Source of the DNA: Candidatus Poseidoniaceae archaeon
GTDB lineage: Archaea > Thermoplasmatota > Poseidoniia > Poseidoniales > Poseidoniaceae
DNA: 58,213 nt
Assembly: GCA_016777125.1 (NCBI GenBank)
Contig: JADHSC010000012.1
Coordinates: forward strand, 1 to 58,213
Direction: 5' to 3'
Shown here: piece after piece, positions 51,597-58,213 of the stretch
Position numbering within the stretch: the stretch's first letter is position 1
Layout: the number at the start of each line of letters is the position of its first letter
Notes under the pieces: model-generated
What the model was told of the DNA's origin: nothing
The model's input: only the letters and a program-made list of their open reading frames with translations
The model's database searches: none
Program-made: the position numbers and the translations under genes

Positions 51597-52010
51597 TTAT
51601 TCATCTTCCGTACTTGGATTAAGAATCCATTTACCCAAATAAGCGGCAATAAGCACCATTACCACTTGGGCTAGGCCTCTTAGAATGTGTGCCCATAGAG
51701 GGAATGAATTTCCATCTAATTCGATATCATAAATCCACATGTTCAGATTAGCCCAGTATAAGATGACCAGGAGTACAACCGTTGCTCGTGCAGCAAGAAT
51801 ACGTGTTTTTGGAACGATTAACCCGATTCCGCAGAGGACTTCTGGAATTCCACTGATGATGACCCAGAACACATCAGAACCGGGTAGGATCTCAGGTACA
51901 ATGGCTGTAAACCATTCAGGATCAATGAAATGGAGAATTCCAACATAGGTGAAAAAACATCCGAGTCCAATTGCTAGCACGTCACGATGATACGACCATA
52001 ACTCCTTCAT
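51597..52010 (-). CDS. DoxX-like four-helix membrane protein
   Basis: 137 residues with four hydrophobic helices. FFTYVGILHFIDPEWF near residue 19 and GIPEVLCGIGLIVPKTR in the middle match the DoxX/DoxD-like family (small membrane proteins with a quinone- or thiol-linked role in a few cases). Its start overlaps the DRG GTPase stop by 4 bp, but a common role is not obvious. The stop abuts the GH57 gene (convergent). Function uncertain. Confidence 0.75.
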   Translation of the reverse strand: MKELWSYHRDVLAIGLGCFFTYVGILHFIDPEWFTAIVPEILPGSDVFWVIISGIPEVLCGIGLIVPKTRILAARATVVLLVILYWANLNMWIYDIELDGNSFPLWAHILRGLAQVVMVLIAAYLGKWILNPSTEDE

Positions 52011-53122
52011 CGCTTCACCACGATTGTCAAGATGTCACCATCCTGTAAAAGATGGTCTAAGCCAACACGCTGCCAATCAAATTTTGCAGATGGACCTTTT
52101 ATTCGAGCGAATCTAAACTTTCGTACAAAGTCACGGTGCAGTTTGCTACAAATTGTTCTGACTGTCGAATCATCCTTCACGATCAGAGGTTCTTCCATAT
52201 CGGCTTCTTGTCCCTGTGGTTTGAGATACACTCGCATGAATCCAAGATTATCATAAATGAAATCCTTCAATTCATCAAGTCCAATATCCTTGAATGCAGA
52301 GATCTCCATAATTGGCCAATCTTGGGGTAAACCAATTTTTGATCGAGCAATATCTTCAGGTGTAGCAATGTCAATTTTATTGATAGCGATGACTGCTTTT
52401 TCGTAAATGATGTTACCTGCTAAACAATCAACAATCTGTTCAGCAGTCGTGTCTTGTCGCAATGTTACAATGGCGGATGTGAATCCGAATGAGCGAATAA
52501 TATCTCCCATTTCTTCTTGTGTTAAGTGAGTCTGTTCCACAGTTGTACGAACATCAATACCGCCTTTTTCAACACGCTTGATGAACACTGGTGGTCGACG
52601 TTCATTGAGTCTCAATCCGGAGTTATGTAATTCTCGATGCAACACTTTGAAGTGCCCGTCTTGGAATGGGTCAACAATGTAGAGAACCATATCAGATGAC
52701 CGAATAACGTTGAGAATTTCTTTTCCTCTTCCCTTTCCTTCAGCAGCTCCTTTGATCAATCCTGGCAAATCCAGAATCTGAATTTTAGCGCCCCTATGTT
52801 CCATGACTCCAGGGATACAGGTTAGAGTCGTAAACTCATAGCCACCTGCTTCTGAGTGAGCGTCGGTAACTTTGGAGATGAGTGTGGATTTACCAACAGA
52901 TGGAAATCCGACAAGTGATACAGTTGCATCTCCCGATTTTCGAACTTCGAATCCCTTTCCACCGCCACTGGCTTTCGAGTGAGCAGTGGCCTTTTCTTCC
53001 TTGAGTTTCAACTGAGCGATTTTGGCTTTCAATTTCCCAATGTGGGCATTTGTCGCCTTGTTTTTTTGGGTCTTATCGATCTCGGCGCGAATCAAATCGA
53101 TTTGCTCCTTAATCGTCGCCAT
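52007..53122 (-). CDS. DRG/Rbg-family GTPase with TGS domain
   Basis: 371 residues, the standard DRG length. An N-terminal coiled helix (1-50), then the G domain: G1 GFPSVGKST at about 72-80, the lone Thr G2 region in YEFTTLTCIPG, G3 DLPGLIKGAAEGKGRGKE and G4 NKID. A TGS domain (about 290-371) closes the chain, ending in the GDILTIVVKR type tail. Such GTPases associate with translating ribosomes in archaea and eukaryotes; exact role is unsettled. The start faces a plus-strand reading frame only 18 bp away. Confidence 0.93.
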   Translation of the reverse strand: MATIKEQIDLIRAEIDKTQKNKATNAHIGKLKAKIAQLKLKEEKATAHSKASGGGKGFEVRKSGDATVSLVGFPSVGKSTLISKVTDAHSEAGGYEFTTLTCIPGVMEHRGAKIQILDLPGLIKGAAEGKGRGKEILNVIRSSDMVLYIVDPFQDGHFKVLHRELHNSGLRLNERRPPVFIKRVEKGGIDVRTTVEQTHLTQEEMGDIIRSFGFTSAIVTLRQDTTAEQIVDCLAGNIIYEKAVIAINKIDIATPEDIARSKIGLPQDWPIMEISAFKDIGLDELKDFIYDNLGFMRVYLKPQGQEADMEEPLIVKDDSTVRTICSKLHRDFVRKFRFARIKGPSAKFDWQRVGLDHLLQDGDILTIVVKR

Positions 53123-53140
53123 CGTAACGCCTCATTCGCA

Positions 53141-53281
53141 ATGGCAAGACCGCTGTTCTTCAATGCTCTTGCTCATGAGCCTCAATTTATTGAAAAGTTG
53201 ATGCCTGTGGAGAAGCCGAATGCCTCAAAGAAGAGTTCTGTTTGGTTTGAACCATGGGGCTTGAAATCATCGTTCTCTTAG
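53141..53281 (+). CDS. Possible 46-residue small protein
   Basis: ATG 53141 to TAG 53279-53281. Composition looks protein-like (hydrophobic start, then Lys/Pro/Ser-rich, Trp-Phe-Glu-Pro-Trp near the end). It begins 18 bp from the divergent DRG start and overlaps the next gene's frame by 28 bp. No promoter or ribosome site was clear. It could be a real small gene, the N-terminus of the following gene separated by a frameshift, or chance. Confidence 0.3.
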   Translation: MARPLFFNALAHEPQFIEKLMPVEKPNASKKSSVWFEPWGLKSSFS

Positions 53282-53970
53282 TCGATGTATCTCGTCTTAA
53301 ATTGACATTGGATTTAGCATGGAACATGCTTTATGAAGGTCTTGAAAAGCGGACGCTACGGAACACTCGGCCTGTACAAGATTCCCGTTTGAAGATTCTT
53401 TTTGATATTGATGCTGAAGCAGAATTACTCGATTGGATGGATGCTCAACCTTGGGCTAAAGATGAGGACAAGTCCTTCCTTCAACTGCTCGATGAATCTA
53501 CAGATGGTGAAAAAGGCCTCCTTTTGGCGATGAAATGGGCAAGTCCAGGTGCATGGGAAGTTTGGGAAGGTAGAGCCTACCTGTATCTTGATGTTGCATT
53601 AAACACAATTATTGATGGAGAGGATATTCTCTACGGAGGCAAAACGTGGGACAACGTCCGAAACGAATTGGCAGGCCTTCCTGAATCCGAATATGCCGAG
53701 AAGGTCTGTATGGACTGGATGGAGCGAAGAAAAGCATTGGGAGAAACTCTTGATGAAACAGAAGATGCTCGAATTGTTCCAACGTATGAAGCCCATGATC
53801 GGGCTGCAAAGAGCCTTGTCTACACGATGAATCGTTGGAATTCAGAATCAGATATTGCTGCAATAATTGGCAGGGACCATCTTGAAGCACGAAAGTGGGG
53901 GACTGGGCAATGGAATATTTCCAAAGTTCTGGTTCACGGTCTTCCTGACGATACAACAGCGTCGGGTTGA
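53254..53970 (+). CDS. Unknown soluble protein
   Basis: 238 residues from ATG 53254, preceded in frame by a nearby stop; an alternative ATG at 53323 gives 215 residues. Largely helical, acidic, Trp-rich (several W-E-x-W and DWM segments), with no signal peptide, membrane helix or recognisable catalytic motif. The last third contains AAIIGRDHLEARKWGTG, possibly a small helix-turn-helix, but this is weak. It sits 26 bp before grpE on the same strand. Not recognised. Confidence 0.6.
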   Translation: MGLEIIVLLVDVSRLKLTLDLAWNMLYEGLEKRTLRNTRPVQDSRLKILFDIDAEAELLDWMDAQPWAKDEDKSFLQLLDESTDGEKGLLLAMKWASPGAWEVWEGRAYLYLDVALNTIIDGEDILYGGKTWDNVRNELAGLPESEYAEKVCMDWMERRKALGETLDETEDARIVPTYEAHDRAAKSLVYTMNRWNSESDIAAIIGRDHLEARKWGTGQWNISKVLVHGLPDDTTASG

Positions 53971-53996
53971 AAGACCACTTCTGTTTGGGATGATTT

Positions 53997-54563
53997 ATGT
54001 CGAACGATGAAGAGATACCGCAGGAAGACATTCCTGAACATCATGATGACGAAACACCTGAATTCGAGGATGTCTCTGAACAGATTGATTTGTCTGAACA
54101 CGTTGAACCTCTCGATCCTTTGGAAGAAGCAACGCAGCGTGCTGAAAAAGCAGAGAAAGAAATTGCGTACAAGGAAGCTGAAATTCAAAATGTACGTAAG
54201 CGCCTTATGGCAGAAAAGTCGTCACTTATTCAATATGGTGGAATGGGTCTTGCACGTCGAATGATTCCGATCCTTAACGATGTAGATCGAGCACTCCAAC
54301 AAGTGGAAGAAGGTGATGAATCTCCTGTTGCTCAAGGATTGCGTCTTCTTCGAAACAAGTTGTGGAGAGAGTTAGAATCTGATGGAATCAAGGCTATTGA
54401 AGCGAAAGGCTTAGCATTTGACCCTTCCAAAATGGAAGCGATCACGACTTTACCCGCCTCTGAACAATTCCCAGCAGGCCTTGTCATTGACGTTCTGGAA
54501 CCTGGTTACATGTACAAAGAGCGTGTATTAAGCGCTGCTCGAGTTGTTGTAGCAACAGAGTGA
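53997..54563 (+). CDS. grpE: Nucleotide exchange factor GrpE
   Basis: 188 residues. Acidic disordered N-terminus (1-45), a long coiled coil (about 45-85; EKAEKEIAYKEAEIQNVRKRL), a linking helical bundle with LARRMIPILNDVDRALQQ, and the beta domain with FDPSKMEAITTLP and the VLEPGYMYKERVLSAARVVV end that define GrpE. It releases ADP from DnaK. No dnaK or dnaJ gene is adjacent in the window. It ends directly against convergent nadM without a gap. Confidence 0.93.
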   Translation: MSNDEEIPQEDIPEHHDDETPEFEDVSEQIDLSEHVEPLDPLEEATQRAEKAEKEIAYKEAEIQNVRKRLMAEKSSLIQYGGMGLARRMIPILNDVDRALQQVEEGDESPVAQGLRLLRNKLWRELESDGIKAIEAKGLAFDPSKMEAITTLPASEQFPAGLVIDVLEPGYMYKERVLSAARVVVATE

Positions 54564-55112
54564 TCAGCCTGCATGCGGGCCTGCATTTAATTGTAAAAAG
54601 CGGTAAAGTGCATCGTTCGTAATCAACCATTCAATGATTGCACTTGGTACGCTTGGTGTGAGCACAGACCGTGTAGCATCATCATCGTAAACAGTGGAAA
54701 GCATCATGCAAGACTGACGGACTCTCCACCCTTCAAATTGCTCGCGTTGATGCAATTCAATCCAATGAACTGAACCATCTGCTGCTTCATAGAGGTCCTT
54801 CGTAGTCGTATCAGAGGTAACTAACGTTCCAATTCCATGCGACTTTGATGCATGCTCAACCCAGTTCGGTGGGTCGTTGATATCTTCAATACCAACTATG
54901 GTAATACGTTCCTTCAAATCCTTTTCAATCACCCATGCCTCAATCATTGATTTCCGTTCTTGAAAAGAAAACGGGTTGTTTGTTGTCCATTCTTCTTGAG
55001 ATGATCCTATCGCAATTGTCACATCTATAAATTGCTCAAGGGCTTCAAGAACAAGATGTTCATGGCCATTATGGAATGGTTGGAACCGTCCGAGAACAAT
55101 TCCTTTCGCCAT
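54564..55112 (-). CDS. nadM: Nicotinamide-nucleotide adenylyltransferase (archaeal NadM)
   Basis: 182 residues. The nucleotidyltransferase start GRFQPFHNGHEHLV carries the HxGH motif; NNPFSFQERKSMIE and GIEDINDPPNW are NadM segments. The later ATP-site motif, usually SGTxIR, reads EGWRVR: the Arg remains but Ser and Thr are changed. It joins NMN and ATP to NAD in the cytoplasm. Stop-to-stop with grpE; 3 bp separate it from the aminotransferase gene upstream, so the two are likely cotranscribed. Confidence 0.88.
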   Translation of the reverse strand: MAKGIVLGRFQPFHNGHEHLVLEALEQFIDVTIAIGSSQEEWTTNNPFSFQERKSMIEAWVIEKDLKERITIVGIEDINDPPNWVEHASKSHGIGTLVTSDTTTKDLYEAADGSVHWIELHQREQFEGWRVRQSCMMLSTVYDDDATRSVLTPSVPSAIIEWLITNDALYRFLQLNAGPHAG

Positions 55113-55115
55113 GTT

Positions 55116-56300
55116 TTAGGCAAAGTACGGTGCAACATCAACGTTTGGAAGCGATAGTCCCATTTCATTGAAACAAGCAATCATTCGCTTACAGCCTTCA
55201 ACCATCTCCTCGACAGTGGTTGTGCCCATACTTCCAACTCTGAACATCTTACCTTTCAAGTGGTCTTGTGCACCGATCACTTGCGTGTCATACTTTTCTT
55301 TGAGCATACTTCGCCATGAATCATCAATTCCTTCAGGATACATGATGGCTGTAACCGTATCACTTTGCTGTCCCCCATCTGCGAGAAGCAAGAAGCCAAG
55401 GTCGGTGAACAGGTTTCGTACTCCGTTTGCAAGTGTTTGGCATCGCTTCCAGCGGTTCTCGAGGCCTTCTTCTTCTAATTCACGAAGAGCTGCAGCCCAA
55501 CCCATTGCTAAATTAATAGCAGGCGTCCATGGTGTTTGGTCATCATCCCCTTTCTTGAGTGCTGAGATAAGGTCAAGATAGTAGACGGGATTTGAATCAC
55601 CTTGCTTACGAATGGTTTCCAATCGTTCGATAAAATGTTCATTGATCGCAATCGCAGCAATGCCACTCGGTCCAGCAGTGCATTTCTGGGCCCCCATTAC
55701 CACTGCTTCAGCTTCCCACTCAGCAGGATGTACCGGTGCGCCTCCGACAGAGGTGATTCCGTCAAGGATGAATGCTACATTGTACTCTTTACACATCTGA
55801 GCTAAAGATGCAGCATCTTGAGTAATTCCTGTACTTGTTTCATTATGGCAAATAAGAACTGCTTCGTACGTTCCACGGCCGAGTTGTTCTTCTAATTCCA
55901 CGAAATCAAAACTCCGTCCCCAATCATAAGCAATATGTTTCACTTGGCAATATTGCTTACATATCTGAGCGACACGTTCCCCAAATTTTCCATTGGTTGG
56001 AACAAGGACTCGGTCGTTTGGACGGAATCGATTCGCAATCACCATCTCCATCGCTGCAGTTCCACTTCCAGATACAGCCACGACTTTGTATCCATCTTCT
56101 CCAGCCCAAGATTGGGTTCCACGAGTTCTCTCTGATGGTGTAAGATTGAAAGCGGTACGTAATCCTGCATTCAGATCCGCCATAACATCCCTAAATTCTG
56201 GGCCTCTTGCAGTCATCACTGGAGTAGCCATCGCCTGCAAACAGGCATCGCTCATACGCACTGGGCCGGGGACAAGAAAACAGTCTCCTTCGTGGGTCAT
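55116..56300 (-). CDS. Class V aminotransferase (alanine/serine-glyoxylate type)
   Basis: 394 residues from ATG 56300, which places the LVPGPVRM entry segment at the usual distance; ATG 56336 adds 12 residues. Fold type I markers: VSGSGTAAMEM, an ICHNETSTGI loop, LDGITSVGGAPV with the PLP Asp, and the PLP lysine in GAQKCTAGPSGIA. The family includes alanine-glyoxylate, serine-pyruvate and related transaminases, and some archaeal members work in serine synthesis. Substrate cannot be fixed. Same strand as nadM, 3 bp upstream; nadM coupling may reflect simple compaction. Confidence 0.85.
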   Translation of the reverse strand: MTHEGDCFLVPGPVRMSDACLQAMATPVMTARGPEFRDVMADLNAGLRTAFNLTPSERTRGTQSWAGEDGYKVVAVSGSGTAAMEMVIANRFRPNDRVLVPTNGKFGERVAQICKQYCQVKHIAYDWGRSFDFVELEEQLGRGTYEAVLICHNETSTGITQDAASLAQMCKEYNVAFILDGITSVGGAPVHPAEWEAEAVVMGAQKCTAGPSGIAAIAINEHFIERLETIRKQGDSNPVYYLDLISALKKGDDDQTPWTPAINLAMGWAAALRELEEEGLENRWKRCQTLANGVRNLFTDLGFLLLADGGQQSDTVTAIMYPEGIDDSWRSMLKEKYDTQVIGAQDHLKGKMFRVGSMGTTTVEEMVEGCKRMIACFNEMGLSLPNVDVAPYFA

Positions 56301-56408
56301 GATTGAATCCAGACGCGGTCGGTTTTTGAACAACATCTATGATTTTACCAAGAAGATGGAATTTGCGAGGATGCTATGTCCTAAAGAAGAGGAGTTCTAG
56401 GGCGTTTC

Positions 56409-57101
56409 ATGTTGCGGATTGGTCTTGCTATGTTGCAGGGTGCCCGACATGAGCATGAAGAGGCTCTCCTTGCTTCAGCAACGGACTTGAAACTTGATGT
56501 CGAAATCGTCTATCTCCGTTCAGCAAACGATGTTGATGATACAATCGATGCACTTGTTCTTCCCGGTGGTGAATCAACTGCTATGAGGAAAGCATCAACC
56601 TCTGAAGGACTTCTCGATGGAATCTACTCATGGATGGAGGATCATGTGAGCAGGCCTGTCCTAGGAACCTGTGCGGGAGCGATCTTATTGGCCATGCCCG
56701 ATGGAGGGCGTTCACCGTTTATTCAAGCGGGTATTTCTCGAAATGCTTGGGGTCGTCAACGCCAATCTTTCGAAGCCTCAGTAGAGGTTGACTTACCTCT
56801 TCACGAATCCTCAAATGTAAGGGTGACTCGAACAGCGGATGAATTTGGGCATACACCGTTGGCCGTTGCTCCCATCCTAAATGATGGAGAAGCCACATCT
56901 TTCCCAGGTGTGTTTATCCGTGCCCCTCGTTTTGATTCGGAATCAGTAAATTGCAATGTCATCGCTCGCTTTGGAGATGAAATTGTCGGTGTCATTGACG
57001 GCTCTAAATGTGCTGTGACGTTTCATCCAGAACTGACAGGTGACCGACGCTTCCATACTTGGCTTCTGCAACAAATAGTGAATCAAGTACCGACGAATTG
57101 A
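56409..57101 (+). CDS. pdxT: Pyridoxal 5'-phosphate synthase glutaminase subunit
   Basis: 230 residues, slightly longer than the usual ~195-200. All class I glutaminase parts are present: LPGGESTAMRK, the nucleophile Cys in VLGTCAGAILLA, RNAWGRQRQSFEA, GVFIRAPR, and the His/Glu pair in TFHPELTGDRRFH. It frees ammonia from glutamine for PdxS, which makes PLP. pdxS is not in the window. PLP supply fits the several PLP enzymes nearby. An insertion of about 25 residues in the middle accounts for the extra length. Confidence 0.95.
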   Translation: MLRIGLAMLQGARHEHEEALLASATDLKLDVEIVYLRSANDVDDTIDALVLPGGESTAMRKASTSEGLLDGIYSWMEDHVSRPVLGTCAGAILLAMPDGGRSPFIQAGISRNAWGRQRQSFEASVEVDLPLHESSNVRVTRTADEFGHTPLAVAPILNDGEATSFPGVFIRAPRFDSESVNCNVIARFGDEIVGVIDGSKCAVTFHPELTGDRRFHTWLLQQIVNQVPTN

Positions 57102-57127
57102 ACAACAAGGGGCTAGAGGGATTACAC

Positions 57128-58213
57128 ATGGTCGTTCATCTTCCAATGATTTCAGAGGTTTTACCTGCTGAAGAAGGTGAGGCTGAAGGCTGTATACAAT
57201 GCCAACAGGGCCGTAAACTCGTTCTGTTTGTAACTGGTAAATGCCATTGGGGTTGCGACTATTGTCCACTTTCTGAGAATCGTAGAGAGTCTCCTGACAT
57301 GTTTGCCAACGAACGTCGTTGCAGCACTTGGGACGAAGTAATCGAAGAAGCAAATGCCATGAAAGCAACTGGTACTGGCATCACTGGAGGCGATCCAATG
57401 CTTGATCCTGAACGTTCAGTGGAGGCTGTTTCTCAACTCAAGAACGCCTTTGGGCCTGAACATCACATTCATCTTTACACATCAATCCCATTCAAGGAAG
57501 AATGGGTTGGAAAACTTGCAGAGGCTGGTTTGGATGAACTCCGTTTCCACCTACTTGATGGAACGACTCGTCAATATGAGGACGTCATTCGTTCCTCACA
57601 TGAAGCAGGCATTAACGTTGGAATTGAGTTGCCTTGTGAACCAGACAAAGAAGAGTCTTTGTTCCTACTTCTCGATCAACTTGCAGAACTCCCGATTCAA
57701 TTTATCAATCTCAATGAACTTGAAATTACCATTGGAAATCAAGAAAACATGGATGTGCGTGGATTCAATCTCTCCAGTGGGTTATCTGCTGCTGCAGAAG
57801 GTTCACTCGAACTTGGCCTTCGCTTGAAAGAGGCTTCAAAAGACAAACCGTATCATCTCAAATTCTGTACAGCTTCATACAAGGATGCTGGGCAACTAAG
57901 GGCACGTTTCCGTCGTCGAGGCGAGGCTACACTCCGACCCTATGAACAATTGTCAGAAGATGATACGATTCTGTTTGGAGCGATTCCAACCGAACCTGAG
58001 GATGCTCGTGATGACGTAGAAGAGTTACGAGAAACACTTGCCATTGATTCTGCATGGCTTCGTTATGATGCTCAAACGCAACGCATTGAGATGCCAGTGA
58101 GTGTTGCAGAAGATCTTGCAGATATTCTTTCAGTTCCGGTTCTTATGGTTGAAGTTCATCCAACGCACGAACGACTCGAGGTTTCGGTTGTTCATCTGAA
58201 TGAACATCGTTGA
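57128..58213 (+). CDS. Radical SAM enzyme of unknown specificity
   Basis: 361 residues from ATG 57128; TTG 57098 overlapping the pdxT stop is possible. The cluster motif is KCHWGCDYCPLS (CxxxCxxC), preceded by a short CIQC pair, then a GTGITGGDPML segment with the Gly-rich SAM-binding turn. The barrel continues with strands IHLYTS, ELRFHLLD, VGIELPCE and FINLNELEI. The C-terminal ~110 residues are a separate domain without obvious extra cluster cysteines. Acts in the cytoplasm; related proteins are annotated only as archaeal radical SAM proteins. The stop codon is the last three bases of the window. Confidence 0.85.
   Translation: MVVHLPMISEVLPAEEGEAEGCIQCQQGRKLVLFVTGKCHWGCDYCPLSENRRESPDMFANERRCSTWDEVIEEANAMKATGTGITGGDPMLDPERSVEAVSQLKNAFGPEHHIHLYTSIPFKEEWVGKLAEAGLDELRFHLLDGTTRQYEDVIRSSHEAGINVGIELPCEPDKEESLFLLLDQLAELPIQFINLNELEITIGNQENMDVRGFNLSSGLSAAAEGSLELGLRLKEASKDKPYHLKFCTASYKDAGQLRARFRRRGEATLRPYEQLSEDDTILFGAIPTEPEDARDDVEELRETLAIDSAWLRYDAQTQRIEMPVSVAEDLADILSVPVLMVEVHPTHERLEVSVVHLNEHR

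Noticed and set aside
55993-56400. 135-codon plus-strand frame opposite the class V aminotransferase
   Set aside because: It is the antisense shadow of a clear aminotransferase and has low-complexity Ser/Arg composition.
1-58213. CRISPR arrays, insertion sequences or prophage genes
   Set aside because: No spaced direct-repeat array, transposase, integrase or phage structural gene was recognised by reading both strands.

Overview
The window is a dense, AT-leaning archaeal chromosome segment, about 49 genes in 58.2 kb with almost no intergenic space, many 1-8 bp overlaps and several convergent genes that abut or overlap. The best fit is a marine planktonic euryarchaeon of the Marine Group II / Candidatus Poseidoniales type (Thermoplasmatota). 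Archaeal markers are an archaeosine-type tRNA-guanine transglycosylase, a CTP-dependent riboflavin kinase, an archaeal NadM, a DRG-type GTPase and a DUF835 protein. They are mixed with many genes of bacterial or eukaryotic flavour: a full Suf operon, GrpE, FolD, TruA, an RND exporter, a DnaA-like AAA+ protein and a eukaryote-like citrate synthase. The taxon is inferred from gene content only.

Layout. 1-8.5 kb: membrane proteins, a class I aminotransferase, tRNA-Thr(TGT), folD, a PHP phosphoesterase, tatC, an AUR1-like PAP2 enzyme and a GDPD-like protein that looks circularly permuted. 8.5-13 kb: RND/MMPL exporter, Rieske protein, citrate synthase. 13-18.8 kb: a minus-strand operon of a DUF835 protein, a DnaA-like ATPase without the DNA-binding domain and a CxxxCxxCC protein; DUF309 and two membrane proteins on plus. 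18.8-26.3 kb: kbl, ribK, and the sufC-B-D-S-E-T operon facing away from an Nfu-type scaffold gene. 26.3-34.1 kb: a transglycosylase that has lost its zinc ligands, then a tightly coupled ABC-2 transporter set (two ATPases, two permeases, one with an EF-hand loop) ending in a possible lipocalin-like protein. 34.1-36.7 kb: PH-domain membrane protein, TPR-like protein, truA.

36.7-51.6 kb is an alpha-glucan utilisation locus. A lipoprotein sugar-binding domain is fused directly to a MalF-type permease, followed by a MalG permease and a short MalK ATPase; then a surface-anchored GH13 alpha-amylase, a short glucan phosphorylase, 4-alpha-glucanotransferase, and a 1489-residue surface-anchored GH57 enzyme. 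The logical flow is extracellular cleavage by the two anchored glycosidases, uptake by the transporter, and cytoplasmic processing by MalQ and phosphorylase.

51.6-58.2 kb: DoxX-like protein, DRG GTPase, an unknown gene, grpE, nadM, a class V aminotransferase, pdxT and a radical SAM enzyme ending at the window edge. No insertion sequence, integrase, prophage, CRISPR array or rRNA was seen. No gene-free stretch exceeds about 110 bases. The most unusual points are the permuted GDPD, the DnaA-like/DUF835 operon, the binding-protein/permease fusion and the zinc-less transglycosylase.
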